From Desulfurococcales archaeon (GTDB taxonomy: Archaea > Thermoproteota > Thermoprotei_A > Sulfolobales > Acidilobaceae): DNA of 64,000 nucleotides. Positions within the stretch are counted from its first letter, which is position 1. Each line of letters begins with the position of its first letter. The stretch spans positions 1 to 64,000 of the forward strand of contig WAOT01000032.1 in assembly GCA_015521115.1 (NCBI GenBank), given 5' to 3'. Position numbers and translations under genes: made by a program. The notes under the pieces are model-generated. The model searched no databases. It was given only the letters and a program-made list of their open reading frames with translations, and was not told where the DNA came from. Positions 45,386-53,090 of the stretch are shown piece by piece.

Positions 45386-45553
45386 CTCCACCGCCTCCGG
45401 TGCAAGAGTAATCCCGCTACCGCTTAAATGTTGGCCTCATTAGATCCCTCCCCTATTAGAGATCCGGTAAACCCCCACCCACGCAGGGTAAGCGTGTAGC
45501 AGGATAGCTGATACGACTATCTAAGCGCTCGGATATCTAACCGGTGCACGGAT

Positions 45554-46069
45554 TTGAGGGGTCTCAGATGCCCAGACTGTGGCTCGGAGAGGATCACGCT
45601 AACCCCTGAAGGGCTCCTAGTGTGCAGTGAGTGTGGTAGAGTTTTGGGCGTAATGCTGGAGGACAGAGTAGCTATAAGGGGCAGGAGGGAGCGGGCATCG
45701 AGACCCCCTGCTAGGCAGTGGCGCGTATACCCGAGCAGCCGGAAGACCCTGAGAGCCCCACGAAAAGGGGTAAATCTAAGAGTTGAGAGGGCTGACCCAA
45801 TCGATGAGACTATAGCCAGGAGGCTGAGGAGAAGTATGGGACTAAGCACTAGAAAGAGCGCAACACTACTCGCACTTGCAAGGTTCATAGTGCTAACAGC
45901 GAGGAAATATCCAGTAAAAGAGGCTCTAGCAGAAGCAAGCCGCCGGTATGGGGTGTCAGTTAGACTGTTAAGATCACTAGCCCGAAGATATAGGGGCCTG
46001 ATAGCAGACCTTCAGGGCTGGGTAGTAGAGGAGTGGAGGAGAGCGTACAGGCAGGCCAGGGATATGTGA
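45554..46069 (+). CDS. Short TFIIB-like zinc-ribbon protein
   Basis: This 171-residue protein starts with a TFIIB-type zinc ribbon (CPDCG...CSECG, residues 6-28). A basic linker (RRERASRPPARQWRVYPS) follows, then about 90 residues of helices that may correspond to a single degenerate cyclin-like repeat, ending in YGVSVRLLRSLARRYRG. Full TFB has two repeats and about 300 residues, so this is not a normal TFB; it could be a TFB-like modulator or an unrelated DNA-binding protein. The start is TTG. The stop overlaps the NOG1 start by 4 bp, so the two are translationally coupled. Confidence 0.7.
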   Translation: MRGLRCPDCGSERITLTPEGLLVCSECGRVLGVMLEDRVAIRGRRERASRPPARQWRVYPSSRKTLRAPRKGVNLRVERADPIDETIARRLRRSMGLSTRKSATLLALARFIVLTARKYPVKEALAEASRRYGVSVRLLRSLARRYRGLIADLQGWVVEEWRRAYRQARDM

Positions 46070-47094
46070 GAGACCCGCCAGCGGTAGCCAAGAAGATCCA
46101 CGTACCCACATACGCTGAGATACTCGAGAAGATCAAGAGCAGGTATCCTAGAGGGGGCAGGAAACCCGTAGACAGGGAGCTAGCCCGTCTCCAGGCAACC
46201 TACGATATTATGATGAGTAAAACCGGCTTCATACGGGATCTAGTAAAGCTCGTCGACGGCCTCCACCCATTCTACTGGAGGCTCGTAGAGATAGACTTCG
46301 ACAGGAAGAAGATACATGAGTCCATAAAATGTGTGAGCAGGGCCAGGAAACTCGCCAGCAAATTCTACGAGAAATACCGCATACTGATACTCGCCTCAGA
46401 GTCGCGGCGGGAGCTCCAAAAAGTCTCGACAGAGGCTAGGGGAAGGATCCTCTCCACCCTACGGAAGTGCAGGAAAGGGCTGGAATACCTTAGAAACCTA
46501 GTAGTATTCATACAACACCTTCCATCAATAGACGCCAGCCTCCCCACAATAATAGTAGCGGGAGCCCCAAGCACTGGGAAGTCAACCCTCGTACGAAACG
46601 TATCCAGGGCCCAAACAAAGGTCGCCGCCTACCCCTTCACCACAACACACATACACATAGGCCACCTCCCCATCGAGCTAGAGGACGGGAGCACCGTGAA
46701 AGTCCAGGTAATAGACACGCCAGGACTTCTCGACAGACCACCACAGCAGATGAACTCTGTGGAGAGGAGGGCTGTGGCAGCCCTTAGGGAGCTAGAGGGT
46801 GTTATTCTCTTCTTAATCGACGTAAGCCCCGACAGGTACATGGACGTGGATAGGCAGATCAAACTCCTAACAATGATCATGAACGAGCACGCAGCGGGCA
46901 AGAAGATCGTAATAGGCATAAACAAGATCGACCAGGCCGAGGAGGGAGCACTACAAGAGGCGAGAAGAATAGCTAAAAAGATGAAGGAGAGTGGTGCTAT
47001 AGCTAGTGTCTATGAGTTGAGTGCTGTGGATCCCCTAGTGGCAAGGCAAACTGCTGAGAGAATAGCAAGAGAACTTCTACTAGAGCGGGTATAG
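46066..47094 (+). CDS. NOG1-family GTPase
   Basis: This 342-residue GTPase resembles archaeal NOG1, a factor in large-subunit ribosome assembly. An N-terminal helical domain (residues 1-150) precedes the G domain with the P-loop GAPSTGKST, the DTPGLLD Walker B-like motif and NKID. The conserved AAYPFTTTHIHIG switch is also visible. I chose the GTG at 46066, overlapping the previous stop as GTGA, over the GTG at 46033. The protein lacks the long eukaryotic C-terminus. It is convergent with rtcA, 3 bp apart. Confidence 0.92.
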   Translation: MRDPPAVAKKIHVPTYAEILEKIKSRYPRGGRKPVDRELARLQATYDIMMSKTGFIRDLVKLVDGLHPFYWRLVEIDFDRKKIHESIKCVSRARKLASKFYEKYRILILASESRRELQKVSTEARGRILSTLRKCRKGLEYLRNLVVFIQHLPSIDASLPTIIVAGAPSTGKSTLVRNVSRAQTKVAAYPFTTTHIHIGHLPIELEDGSTVKVQVIDTPGLLDRPPQQMNSVERRAVAALRELEGVILFLIDVSPDRYMDVDRQIKLLTMIMNEHAAGKKIVIGINKIDQAEEGALQEARRIAKKMKESGAIASVYELSAVDPLVARQTAERIARELLLERV

Positions 47095-47097
47095 GGT

Positions 47098-48174
47098 TCA
47101 CCTAGTCAGCCCTATCCCCCTAATTCTAGCTCTAAAGGGCCTGCCCGCCTCCCCTTCAACGGCTATGTCCGCCTCGGGAACCATGATCTCCAAGAGCTGA
47201 AATACTGTTCTAGCATGGTTTGTCAGCATGGCACCAGTATACTCAGACACCCCCCGAGCCAGAGCCATATAGACTGGGAGCATGTCGGATGCATGCCTAT
47301 CAACTGCGGCACCCGTCTTAACGTCTTCGATAAGCTTTGAGGCTGCCTCCCTACCCACAATCTCAGCCCTCTTCCCACGTTCACCAACACTGTCACTCCC
47401 CATAATACTACGCTCAAAAATAGCCCATACCGCTATGCCGCTGCCAGGGCCGAGGTGGGGGTCGCTCCCTCTCTCGTAGTACTCTAGCTTTATCCTAGGC
47501 TCAACCCCTAACACCCTCTTGATAAGCTCTGCAGCAGAGCGTGCCTGCCTCTCGGCGACGTGAGAAGGCAGTCTCACACAGTGGCTTATCCCCTCAACCC
47601 CCACAAGGTTGCCTCTCTCAACTAGGTTAACAGGCTCTAACACTCCGGGCGGGTCGGGTATGTCTACCTCTACAATTCCCCCTCCCTTCGGGTAGTGGCC
47701 TCTCCTGATCACGTTCACCTGGAAGTTGTAGCCCGTCATTGACACGAGCTTGCGGAAGACGAATCTCATGTAGTCTATTGTTGGGGCCATCTTAACGTCG
47801 GTGCCTCCAATGATCTTAAGCTTTACAGGGCCGTCGGCGAAGGCCAGGGCTGGAAGGAGGGCTTGAAGGAGGAGTGATATGCTGCCCGCCGTCCCTATGT
47901 TGAAAGTGTATGTTCCCCCTCTCACTCTCCCCGGCCAGAACTCAAGCTCCATACTACCTACTCTGAGACCCCTTGCCTCTCCACCCGTTAATTCAACTAG
48001 AGCCTTAACAGCAGTTAGATGCTGGGGTCTTAGGCCTGGGTTCTTCCTCTTTGCCCTTATGTTGATGACTTTTACGGGTATACCTAGAACTGCTGCTATT
48101 GAGACGGCAGTCCTCAGTATCTGCCCTCCACCCTCACCCATAGACCCATCTATTAAGAGGGGCTTAACCATCAA
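47098..48174 (-). CDS. rtcA: RNA 3'-terminal phosphate cyclase
   Basis: This 358-residue enzyme converts RNA 3'-phosphate to 2',3'-cyclic phosphate using ATP. The DGSMGEGGGQILRTAVS motif is at the N-terminus, and the adenylated histidine is H294 in VDRHASDMLP. The length and the internal insertion match archaeal RtcA. Two ATGs are adjacent at the start. Its start overlaps the end of the NMNAT gene by 11 bp, so they form one transcript. Confidence 0.95.
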   Translation of the reverse strand: MMVKPLLIDGSMGEGGGQILRTAVSIAAVLGIPVKVINIRAKRKNPGLRPQHLTAVKALVELTGGEARGLRVGSMELEFWPGRVRGGTYTFNIGTAGSISLLLQALLPALAFADGPVKLKIIGGTDVKMAPTIDYMRFVFRKLVSMTGYNFQVNVIRRGHYPKGGGIVEVDIPDPPGVLEPVNLVERGNLVGVEGISHCVRLPSHVAERQARSAAELIKRVLGVEPRIKLEYYERGSDPHLGPGSGIAVWAIFERSIMGSDSVGERGKRAEIVGREAASKLIEDVKTGAAVDRHASDMLPVYMALARGVSEYTGAMLTNHARTVFQLLEIMVPEADIAVEGEAGRPFRARIRGIGLTR

Positions 48175-48694
48175 TCATCAGCCTCCTCAGCCTCTCCTCA
48201 AAGCCCATCTCTTCGAGATCTTTCCTAATCTCCTCGGGGACACAGTCTACCCATGAGGGGTCGGATTTGAGGATCTTTTCCCGTATCACAGTACCGCTGC
48301 ATTCTGCCCTATTGAAGAGTTGGGGCCTAATAGCCGCTAGGCCCATGTCTTCGAAGAGCATTAGGACTAACTGGTTTCCTGATACTACACCGTCAAACGG
48401 TGGTAGGAGCATCTTGAGGTACTGAACCCATACCTTGTTCATCGCAATGTCTGCTACTGGCACGATCTTTATCCTCTCACAGTACTCCTCTCCAAGCCTC
48501 GAGCGGAGTAGTTTCTCGAGCAACACGTACCTCTCGCCCGCGGTTAACGGGTTCTTGAGGGAGAAGCTATCCTGTGCTGAGCCTATCACTATTATGACCT
48601 CATCGGCCAGACTGAGCGCGTGCTTTATAGTATGCAAGTGGCCCTCGTGCGGAGGCTGGAAGCGGCCTGGAACTACTAACCGTCTATATCCCAC
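48164..48694 (-). CDS. Nicotinamide-nucleotide adenylyltransferase
   Basis: This protein of about 176 residues makes NAD from NMN and ATP. The archaeal signature GRFQPPHEGHLHTIKHAL near residue 9 includes the catalytic HxxH-type pair, and the CSGTVIREK motif near residue 140 binds phosphate. The frame is open another 40 codons upstream, but the family starts at about YRRLVVPGRFQPP, so I chose the GTG at 48694, which follows a GGGGTG. The usual name for the archaeal gene is nadM, but I leave the symbol open. Confidence 0.93.
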   Translation of the reverse strand: MGYRRLVVPGRFQPPHEGHLHTIKHALSLADEVIIVIGSAQDSFSLKNPLTAGERYVLLEKLLRSRLGEEYCERIKIVPVADIAMNKVWVQYLKMLLPPFDGVVSGNQLVLMLFEDMGLAAIRPQLFNRAECSGTVIREKILKSDPSWVDCVPEEIRKDLEEMGFEERLRRLMIDG

Positions 48695-48791
48695 TTCGCC
48701 CACCCCATACACCGGAACCCCTAGTTGCCTGGGGGAGACTAAATCATTGGCTCGAAGCGAGCAGGTGGCTAACGGGTTGAACGGGCATCCA

Positions 48792-49781
48792 ATGATAGAA
48801 AAAGTCCTCAGCACCTCGCAGAAGGTCAGCGCTGAGGCGAGGCGGTTAGCACAACGGTACGGATACCTCCCTTACATGGTAGAGCGCTACATCGACATGC
48901 TGGGACTGCAGGGTGCGGAGAGGCTGCTTGAAGCAAACGAGAGACCCCTCCCCCAATACCTGCGGTGCAACGACTACCTCATCGACTGCGAGCTGCTCGT
49001 GAAAAGGTTAGAGGAGAAAGGGTTTGAGCTGGAGTACACGCCGCAATTCTCGCCCTACGCTTACAAGATCGTTAATGCCCCGATAAGGCCGGGTGCGACA
49101 CACGAATACCTCCAAGGCTACTACTATTTGCAAGGGCCCGCCTCAATGGCTATAGTTCACTCTTTAGACCCCAAACAGGGAGAGCTAATCATAGACATGG
49201 CCGCCGCACCTGGGGGGAAGGCCACACAAATACTCCAAATAACGAGAGATAGATCCACGCTTATCGCTGTAGAAAAGAATAGGAGGAGAATGAGGGCTCT
49301 CCGGGCAAACATGCAGAGAATGAGATTTGAGAATTACATCCTAGTGAGAGCGGACTCGACAAGCCTAAACCTCCCCGCCTCATTCGATCGTGTACTCCTA
49401 GATGCACCGAGCACCGGGGAGGGAACCATAAGGAAGGATCCCTCCCGTAAGACCTCGCGGAGACCGGAAGACCTACTCTACATACACAAGCTACAGGTCA
49501 AGCTCCTCGAAAAAGCAGTAGAAATTGCAAAGCCAGGTTCGACTATAGTCTATGCGGCCTGCACGCTTGCTCCAGAAGAGGGTGAGATGGTCATAGATTA
49601 CATCCTAGACAAGATAGGCGGTCTAGAGGTCGAGGATCATGGAACTATAGCCAGCCCCGCACTAGGAGAATTTTTCGGTATAAAATTCAAGGAAGAGGTC
49701 AAGAGGTGCGGCCGCTTCTGGCCCCATATACATGATTCGGAGGGGTTCTTCCTGTGCAGGTTAAGAAAACTCCGAGACTAA
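48792..49781 (+). CDS. NSUN/RsmF-type RNA (cytosine-5) methyltransferase
   Basis: This protein of 329 residues is an SAM-dependent RNA m5C methyltransferase. The SAM motif is DMAAAPGGKATQI near residue 137, the acidic residue motif is around VEKNRRRM and RADS, motif IV reads DAPSTGEGTI, and the catalytic motif VI is AACTLAPEEGE with the conserved cysteine. The second conserved cysteine of motif IV (normally DAPC) is serine here. The C-terminus contains the CGRFWPHIHDSEGFFLCRL segment. The PUA-domain gene downstream overlaps it by 28 bp, so the two probably act together. Confidence 0.92.
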   Translation: MIEKVLSTSQKVSAEARRLAQRYGYLPYMVERYIDMLGLQGAERLLEANERPLPQYLRCNDYLIDCELLVKRLEEKGFELEYTPQFSPYAYKIVNAPIRPGATHEYLQGYYYLQGPASMAIVHSLDPKQGELIIDMAAAPGGKATQILQITRDRSTLIAVEKNRRRMRALRANMQRMRFENYILVRADSTSLNLPASFDRVLLDAPSTGEGTIRKDPSRKTSRRPEDLLYIHKLQVKLLEKAVEIAKPGSTIVYAACTLAPEEGEMVIDYILDKIGGLEVEDHGTIASPALGEFFGIKFKEEVKRCGRFWPHIHDSEGFFLCRLRKLRD

Positions 49782-50299
49782 TCCCAGCACCCGACTGGGC
49801 AGTTAGAAGCATTGAGAGCTTCTGCTCCGCCCTAGGTGCTAGGTTGGAGGAGTGCGCGCCCTACCCTATCTATACCCTGGAAGTTCCAGGGGGCCCCTAT
49901 GTAGAAGCCTTCTCGCCGCCCCCAACTGCAGCCAAGGCCGCTCATGAGCTATTCAACAACGTAATATATAGTATTGGGGGTTACCTCGGAAATATCGACA
50001 GAGAGACACACCACTTCAACCCCAGTCTCCCACTAGCCCACAGGATAGCTAGGCTATGCGGAACCGTTAGGTGCTGCATTCTTGACGAGAGAGGGGAGAG
50101 AAAATTCCTCTACGGCAAGCCCGTCACGGGAGAATACATAGTGAGTGGCCCCTGCACCCCAGGCCCCTGCGTTGTAGTTAACCGGATAGGTGAGGCGTTG
50201 GGGTGGGGGTCGATACGGGTTAAATCTAAAAGGAGATGCACACCTCACACACTCCAGCCGGTCAAAGACCTGGGATGGTACCTTAGGAGAGGAGGATGA
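49754..50299 (+). CDS. NIP7-like PUA-domain protein
   Basis: This 181-residue protein has an alpha/beta N-terminal domain (residues 1-105) and a C-terminal PUA-like domain with FLYGKPVTGEYIVSGP and CVVVNRIGEALGWGSI, the layout of the ribosome-biogenesis protein NIP7. A GTG start overlaps the end of the methyltransferase gene by 28 bp, which suggests cotranslation. It may guide or stimulate the neighbouring m5C methyltransferase, or function in large-subunit assembly. NIP7 is the best but not certain assignment. Confidence 0.65.
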   Translation: MQVKKTPRLIPAPDWAVRSIESFCSALGARLEECAPYPIYTLEVPGGPYVEAFSPPPTAAKAAHELFNNVIYSIGGYLGNIDRETHHFNPSLPLAHRIARLCGTVRCCILDERGERKFLYGKPVTGEYIVSGPCTPGPCVVVNRIGEALGWGSIRVKSKRRCTPHTLQPVKDLGWYLRRGG

Positions 50300-50302
50300 G
50301 AC

Positions 50303-51067
50303 ATGCCCCTAAAAGAGGGTAGCCTAGTACTGCTCGAATACACCATAAAGGTGGTCGAGGACGGTAGGGAGAGGATCGTTGACACTACGAGCGAGGAGGT
50401 CGCTAAGAAGGCAGGCATCTACGACCCCGAGAGAAGGTACGGGGATTACCCGGTAATAGTAGGTAAAAGCGCACTCCTCGAGGCAGTAGAGGAAGCACTA
50501 AAAGATATGAATGAGGGTGAAACCCGTGAGATAACTGCGCCGCCCGAGAAGGCTTATGGCCCATACAACGAGAAGCTCGTAATAAAAGTACCGATTAAGA
50601 GACTGCTTAGCCAGGGTATAAGGCCCCATGTGGGGATGGAGCTCGAAGTAGGGGGCCGGAAAGGACGGATAGTGCGGCTCACGCAGAGGTTTGCCTACAT
50701 AGACTTAAACCATCCACTAGCGGGAAAGACCCTCAAGATCACCCTAACAGTTAAGAAAGTAATTGAAGAGGATGATGAAAAGGCGAAGTATCTAGCCTTC
50801 CGCTGGTTCGGAGTCAGCACCGAGAGAGTCGAAGTTTCTAAAGAGGATGAGAGACTAGTCATCAAGTTACCCCCAGAGACCTTAACAATAAAGGATCTAG
50901 AGGTCATAGTTACAAGATTCCTCCAAGACATCTATACAATGACAAATGCCAAGGGTGTCAGACTCGTAGTGGACGTCGAGTTCAAGCGAGAAGAGCCTAA
51001 AGAGGAGGGAGAAGGAGAGGCTGAAGAGAAAAGTGAGGAACAGACAGCTGAAGATAAGGAGGGCTAG
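50303..51067 (+). CDS. SlyD-like FKBP prolyl isomerase with C-terminal extension
   Basis: This 254-residue protein contains an FKBP domain split by an insert-in-flap (IF) domain, as in SlyD: EGSLVLLEYTIKV at the start, EALKDMNEGETREI, the IF domain about residues 95-135 and the closing LAGKTLKITLTVKKV strand. About 70 residues of an additional archaeal C-terminal domain follow, ending in an acidic tail. It isomerises prolyl bonds and chaperones nascent proteins. It starts 3 bp after the NIP7-like gene stop and belongs to the same operon. Confidence 0.9.
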   Translation: MPLKEGSLVLLEYTIKVVEDGRERIVDTTSEEVAKKAGIYDPERRYGDYPVIVGKSALLEAVEEALKDMNEGETREITAPPEKAYGPYNEKLVIKVPIKRLLSQGIRPHVGMELEVGGRKGRIVRLTQRFAYIDLNHPLAGKTLKITLTVKKVIEEDDEKAKYLAFRWFGVSTERVEVSKEDERLVIKLPPETLTIKDLEVIVTRFLQDIYTMTNAKGVRLVVDVEFKREEPKEEGEGEAEEKSEEQTAEDKEG

Positions 51068-51074
51068 ATAAAAC

Positions 51075-52136
51075 TCAATCAATAACACCCGTCACCTTAG
51101 CTAGCCTCTCAGCCGCACTCCTCGTTAACCCCCTTTCCCCAAGTATCGTATACCTCTCAGGCCGGATCCTAGCAGCCAAGACTAGAGCCTCAACTATATC
51201 CTCGGGCGTAACACCTAGCTCCTTAGCAGTCGTGGGAGCCCCAACATATCTGAGCCTCTTCCTAACCTCACGCCATTTGATCCCGTGGAGGTAGCCCATC
51301 ATGATCGTGCCAACGGCGACTGCCTCGCCATGGAGGGGAGGATTCTTAGCGACAATTGTAAGGGCGTGGGCGAACAAGTGTTCTGAGCCGCTTGCAGGTC
51401 TAGTGCTACCTGCTATTCCCATGGCCACGCCACTGCTGACAAGTGCTTCAAGTAGGACACGATACCCTTCGAGGGTTCCAAGAGCTATCTCCCTGTAGTA
51501 GGATAGGACGTGTTTTGCGCTCAGCAGTGCTAGACTGGCACTATACTCGCCATAGTACTCTCCTTTGAGCTTATGTGCTAGCCTCCAGTCCCTGACGCTA
51601 GTGAACTTCCCCACTAGGTCGCCGAAGCCTGCTATGTTGTACCTGCGTGGGGCCCTCATGATGATGTCGACATCGATATAGATCATGTCGGGCATCTTGG
51701 CCTTCCTCGATATGGGCTTCTCAAAACCCTTCAGGCTAGCAAAAGGGCTCGTAATACCGTCGTGGCTCGCAACCGTAGGATAACTAACCCACCTCAAACC
51801 CAAGACGTGGGCGGAGAACTTGGCAAGATCTATCGATCTCCCCCCACCAAGACCTATGAGTACATCGACCCTGTCGGCCGAGAGCTCCTCTACTAAACGC
51901 TCGGCGGTCTCAACGCTAGCGTCCTTTACAGTCACGGCATCAACGGTTACGCCTGAGTCCTCAAGGGCCTCCTTGACCCTAGGGAACACTAACGTTCTAA
52001 CCGTTGAACCAGTCACGACAACAACATAATGATTACTCCCAAACACTCTAGTAAAGTGTTCACCGAACCTCTCTGTAATGTTCGACCCGACAATAACGCT
52101 TCTAGGCAGTTCGATTATGTGCTCGCCCACGTTCAT
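51075..52136 (-). CDS. egsA: sn-Glycerol-1-phosphate dehydrogenase
   Basis: This protein of 353 residues makes sn-glycerol-1-phosphate from dihydroxyacetone phosphate, the stereospecific first step of archaeal lipid synthesis. The NAD(P) loop IGLGGGRSIDLAKF lies near residue 95. The zinc ligands are probably the Asp in FGDLVGKF, the His in SEHLFAHA and the His in LHGEAVAVG. A TTTAACAC box near 52170 would start transcription just before the ATG at 52136, so I prefer that to the ATG at 52160. It is convergent with the FKBP gene, 7 bp apart. Confidence 0.95.
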   Translation of the reverse strand: MNVGEHIIELPRSVIVGSNITERFGEHFTRVFGSNHYVVVVTGSTVRTLVFPRVKEALEDSGVTVDAVTVKDASVETAERLVEELSADRVDVLIGLGGGRSIDLAKFSAHVLGLRWVSYPTVASHDGITSPFASLKGFEKPISRKAKMPDMIYIDVDIIMRAPRRYNIAGFGDLVGKFTSVRDWRLAHKLKGEYYGEYSASLALLSAKHVLSYYREIALGTLEGYRVLLEALVSSGVAMGIAGSTRPASGSEHLFAHALTIVAKNPPLHGEAVAVGTIMMGYLHGIKWREVRKRLRYVGAPTTAKELGVTPEDIVEALVLAARIRPERYTILGERGLTRSAAERLAKVTGVID

Positions 52137-52249
52137 ACTCTTAACACCGCTCCACTCCATACTACAGTGTTAAACCTTGAGGGATTGGGAGGGCGTCAGA
52201 AGTTAAACCTATTACTCCACCACTAGTACCCTGGGGAGTAACGGTAAAG

Positions 52250-52891
52250 GTGATAGCATTGTTACCGGCAGGCCGCATAGGCGATGACAAACTCGCCAGA
52301 GCACTCCATGGAACCACAACGGTCGGGCTCATAGCTGGAGACTACGTAGTACTAGCAGCTGACAAGAGGGCCACAGCGGGAACCCTAATAGCTAGTAGGC
52401 GCGTGAAGAAGATCGTTAAGATAACAGACTACAGTGCGATGACTATCTCTGGCCTTGTGGCTGACGCCCAGAACCTTGCTGATATAGTAAGAGAGGAGAG
52501 CAGATACTATGCGCTAATGACTGGAGTCCGCCTATCGGTTAAGGGCATAGCAACTCTCCTAGCAAACATACTGTTCTCTAGCAAGTTCTTCCCGTACATA
52601 GTCCAGCTCATAGTAGGAGGATACGATGTCAAGCCCAGAATATACGTTCTCGACCTCTACGGGAGCATAACAGAGGAGAAATATGCGGCGACAGGGTCAG
52701 GCTCACCTGTAGCGTACGGTGTCCTAGAGGAAATGTACAGGGACGACCTAACCCTAGACGAGGCAATAGACATAGCTAGGAAGGCAATACGAACCGCCAT
52801 ACTCAGAGACTCAGCGACAGGAGACGGGATAGACGTGGTGATTATCGGTAAGGACAAGTATGAGGAGAAGTTTATCCCCTTCACCCGCTAA
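52250..52891 (+). CDS. psmB: Proteasome beta subunit, catalytically active type
   Basis: This 213-residue precursor has a 21-residue propeptide ending in G21, followed by TTTVGL, so T22 becomes the N-terminal catalytic threonine after processing. D17 and K33 of the mature protein are present (AADKRAT and VKKIVKI). The GSGSPVAYGVLEEMY and DSATGDGIDVVII segments complete the fold. The start is GTG. It pairs with the Thr1-less beta subunit at 44774-45385. An FttA gene follows 199 bp downstream, a neighbourhood common in archaea. Confidence 0.95.
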   Translation: MIALLPAGRIGDDKLARALHGTTTVGLIAGDYVVLAADKRATAGTLIASRRVKKIVKITDYSAMTISGLVADAQNLADIVREESRYYALMTGVRLSVKGIATLLANILFSSKFFPYIVQLIVGGYDVKPRIYVLDLYGSITEEKYAATGSGSPVAYGVLEEMYRDDLTLDEAIDIARKAIRTAILRDSATGDGIDVVIIGKDKYEEKFIPFTR

Positions 52892-53090
52892 ACCTCCAGG
52901 CACACGATAATGTACGTATACATTTATATACTCCCGCCTACTAGGGGGTAAACGGCTTAGACGAATACCCCCAAGTCCAGCCGGGGGCTCCTCGGTTCGA
53001 TGAGAGGGATTACAGCTCCTAGCCCCCTCGAGGCCAGAATGAAGCCGAGGATGAGTAAGAGGGTTAAGAACCAGGTGGAGGTGGTGAGGT

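Noticed and set aside
48435-48791. N-terminal 119-codon extension of the NSUN methyltransferase.
   Set aside because: It lies across the NMNAT gene on the other strand and has the composition of a shadow frame; the ATG at 48792 gives the family length.
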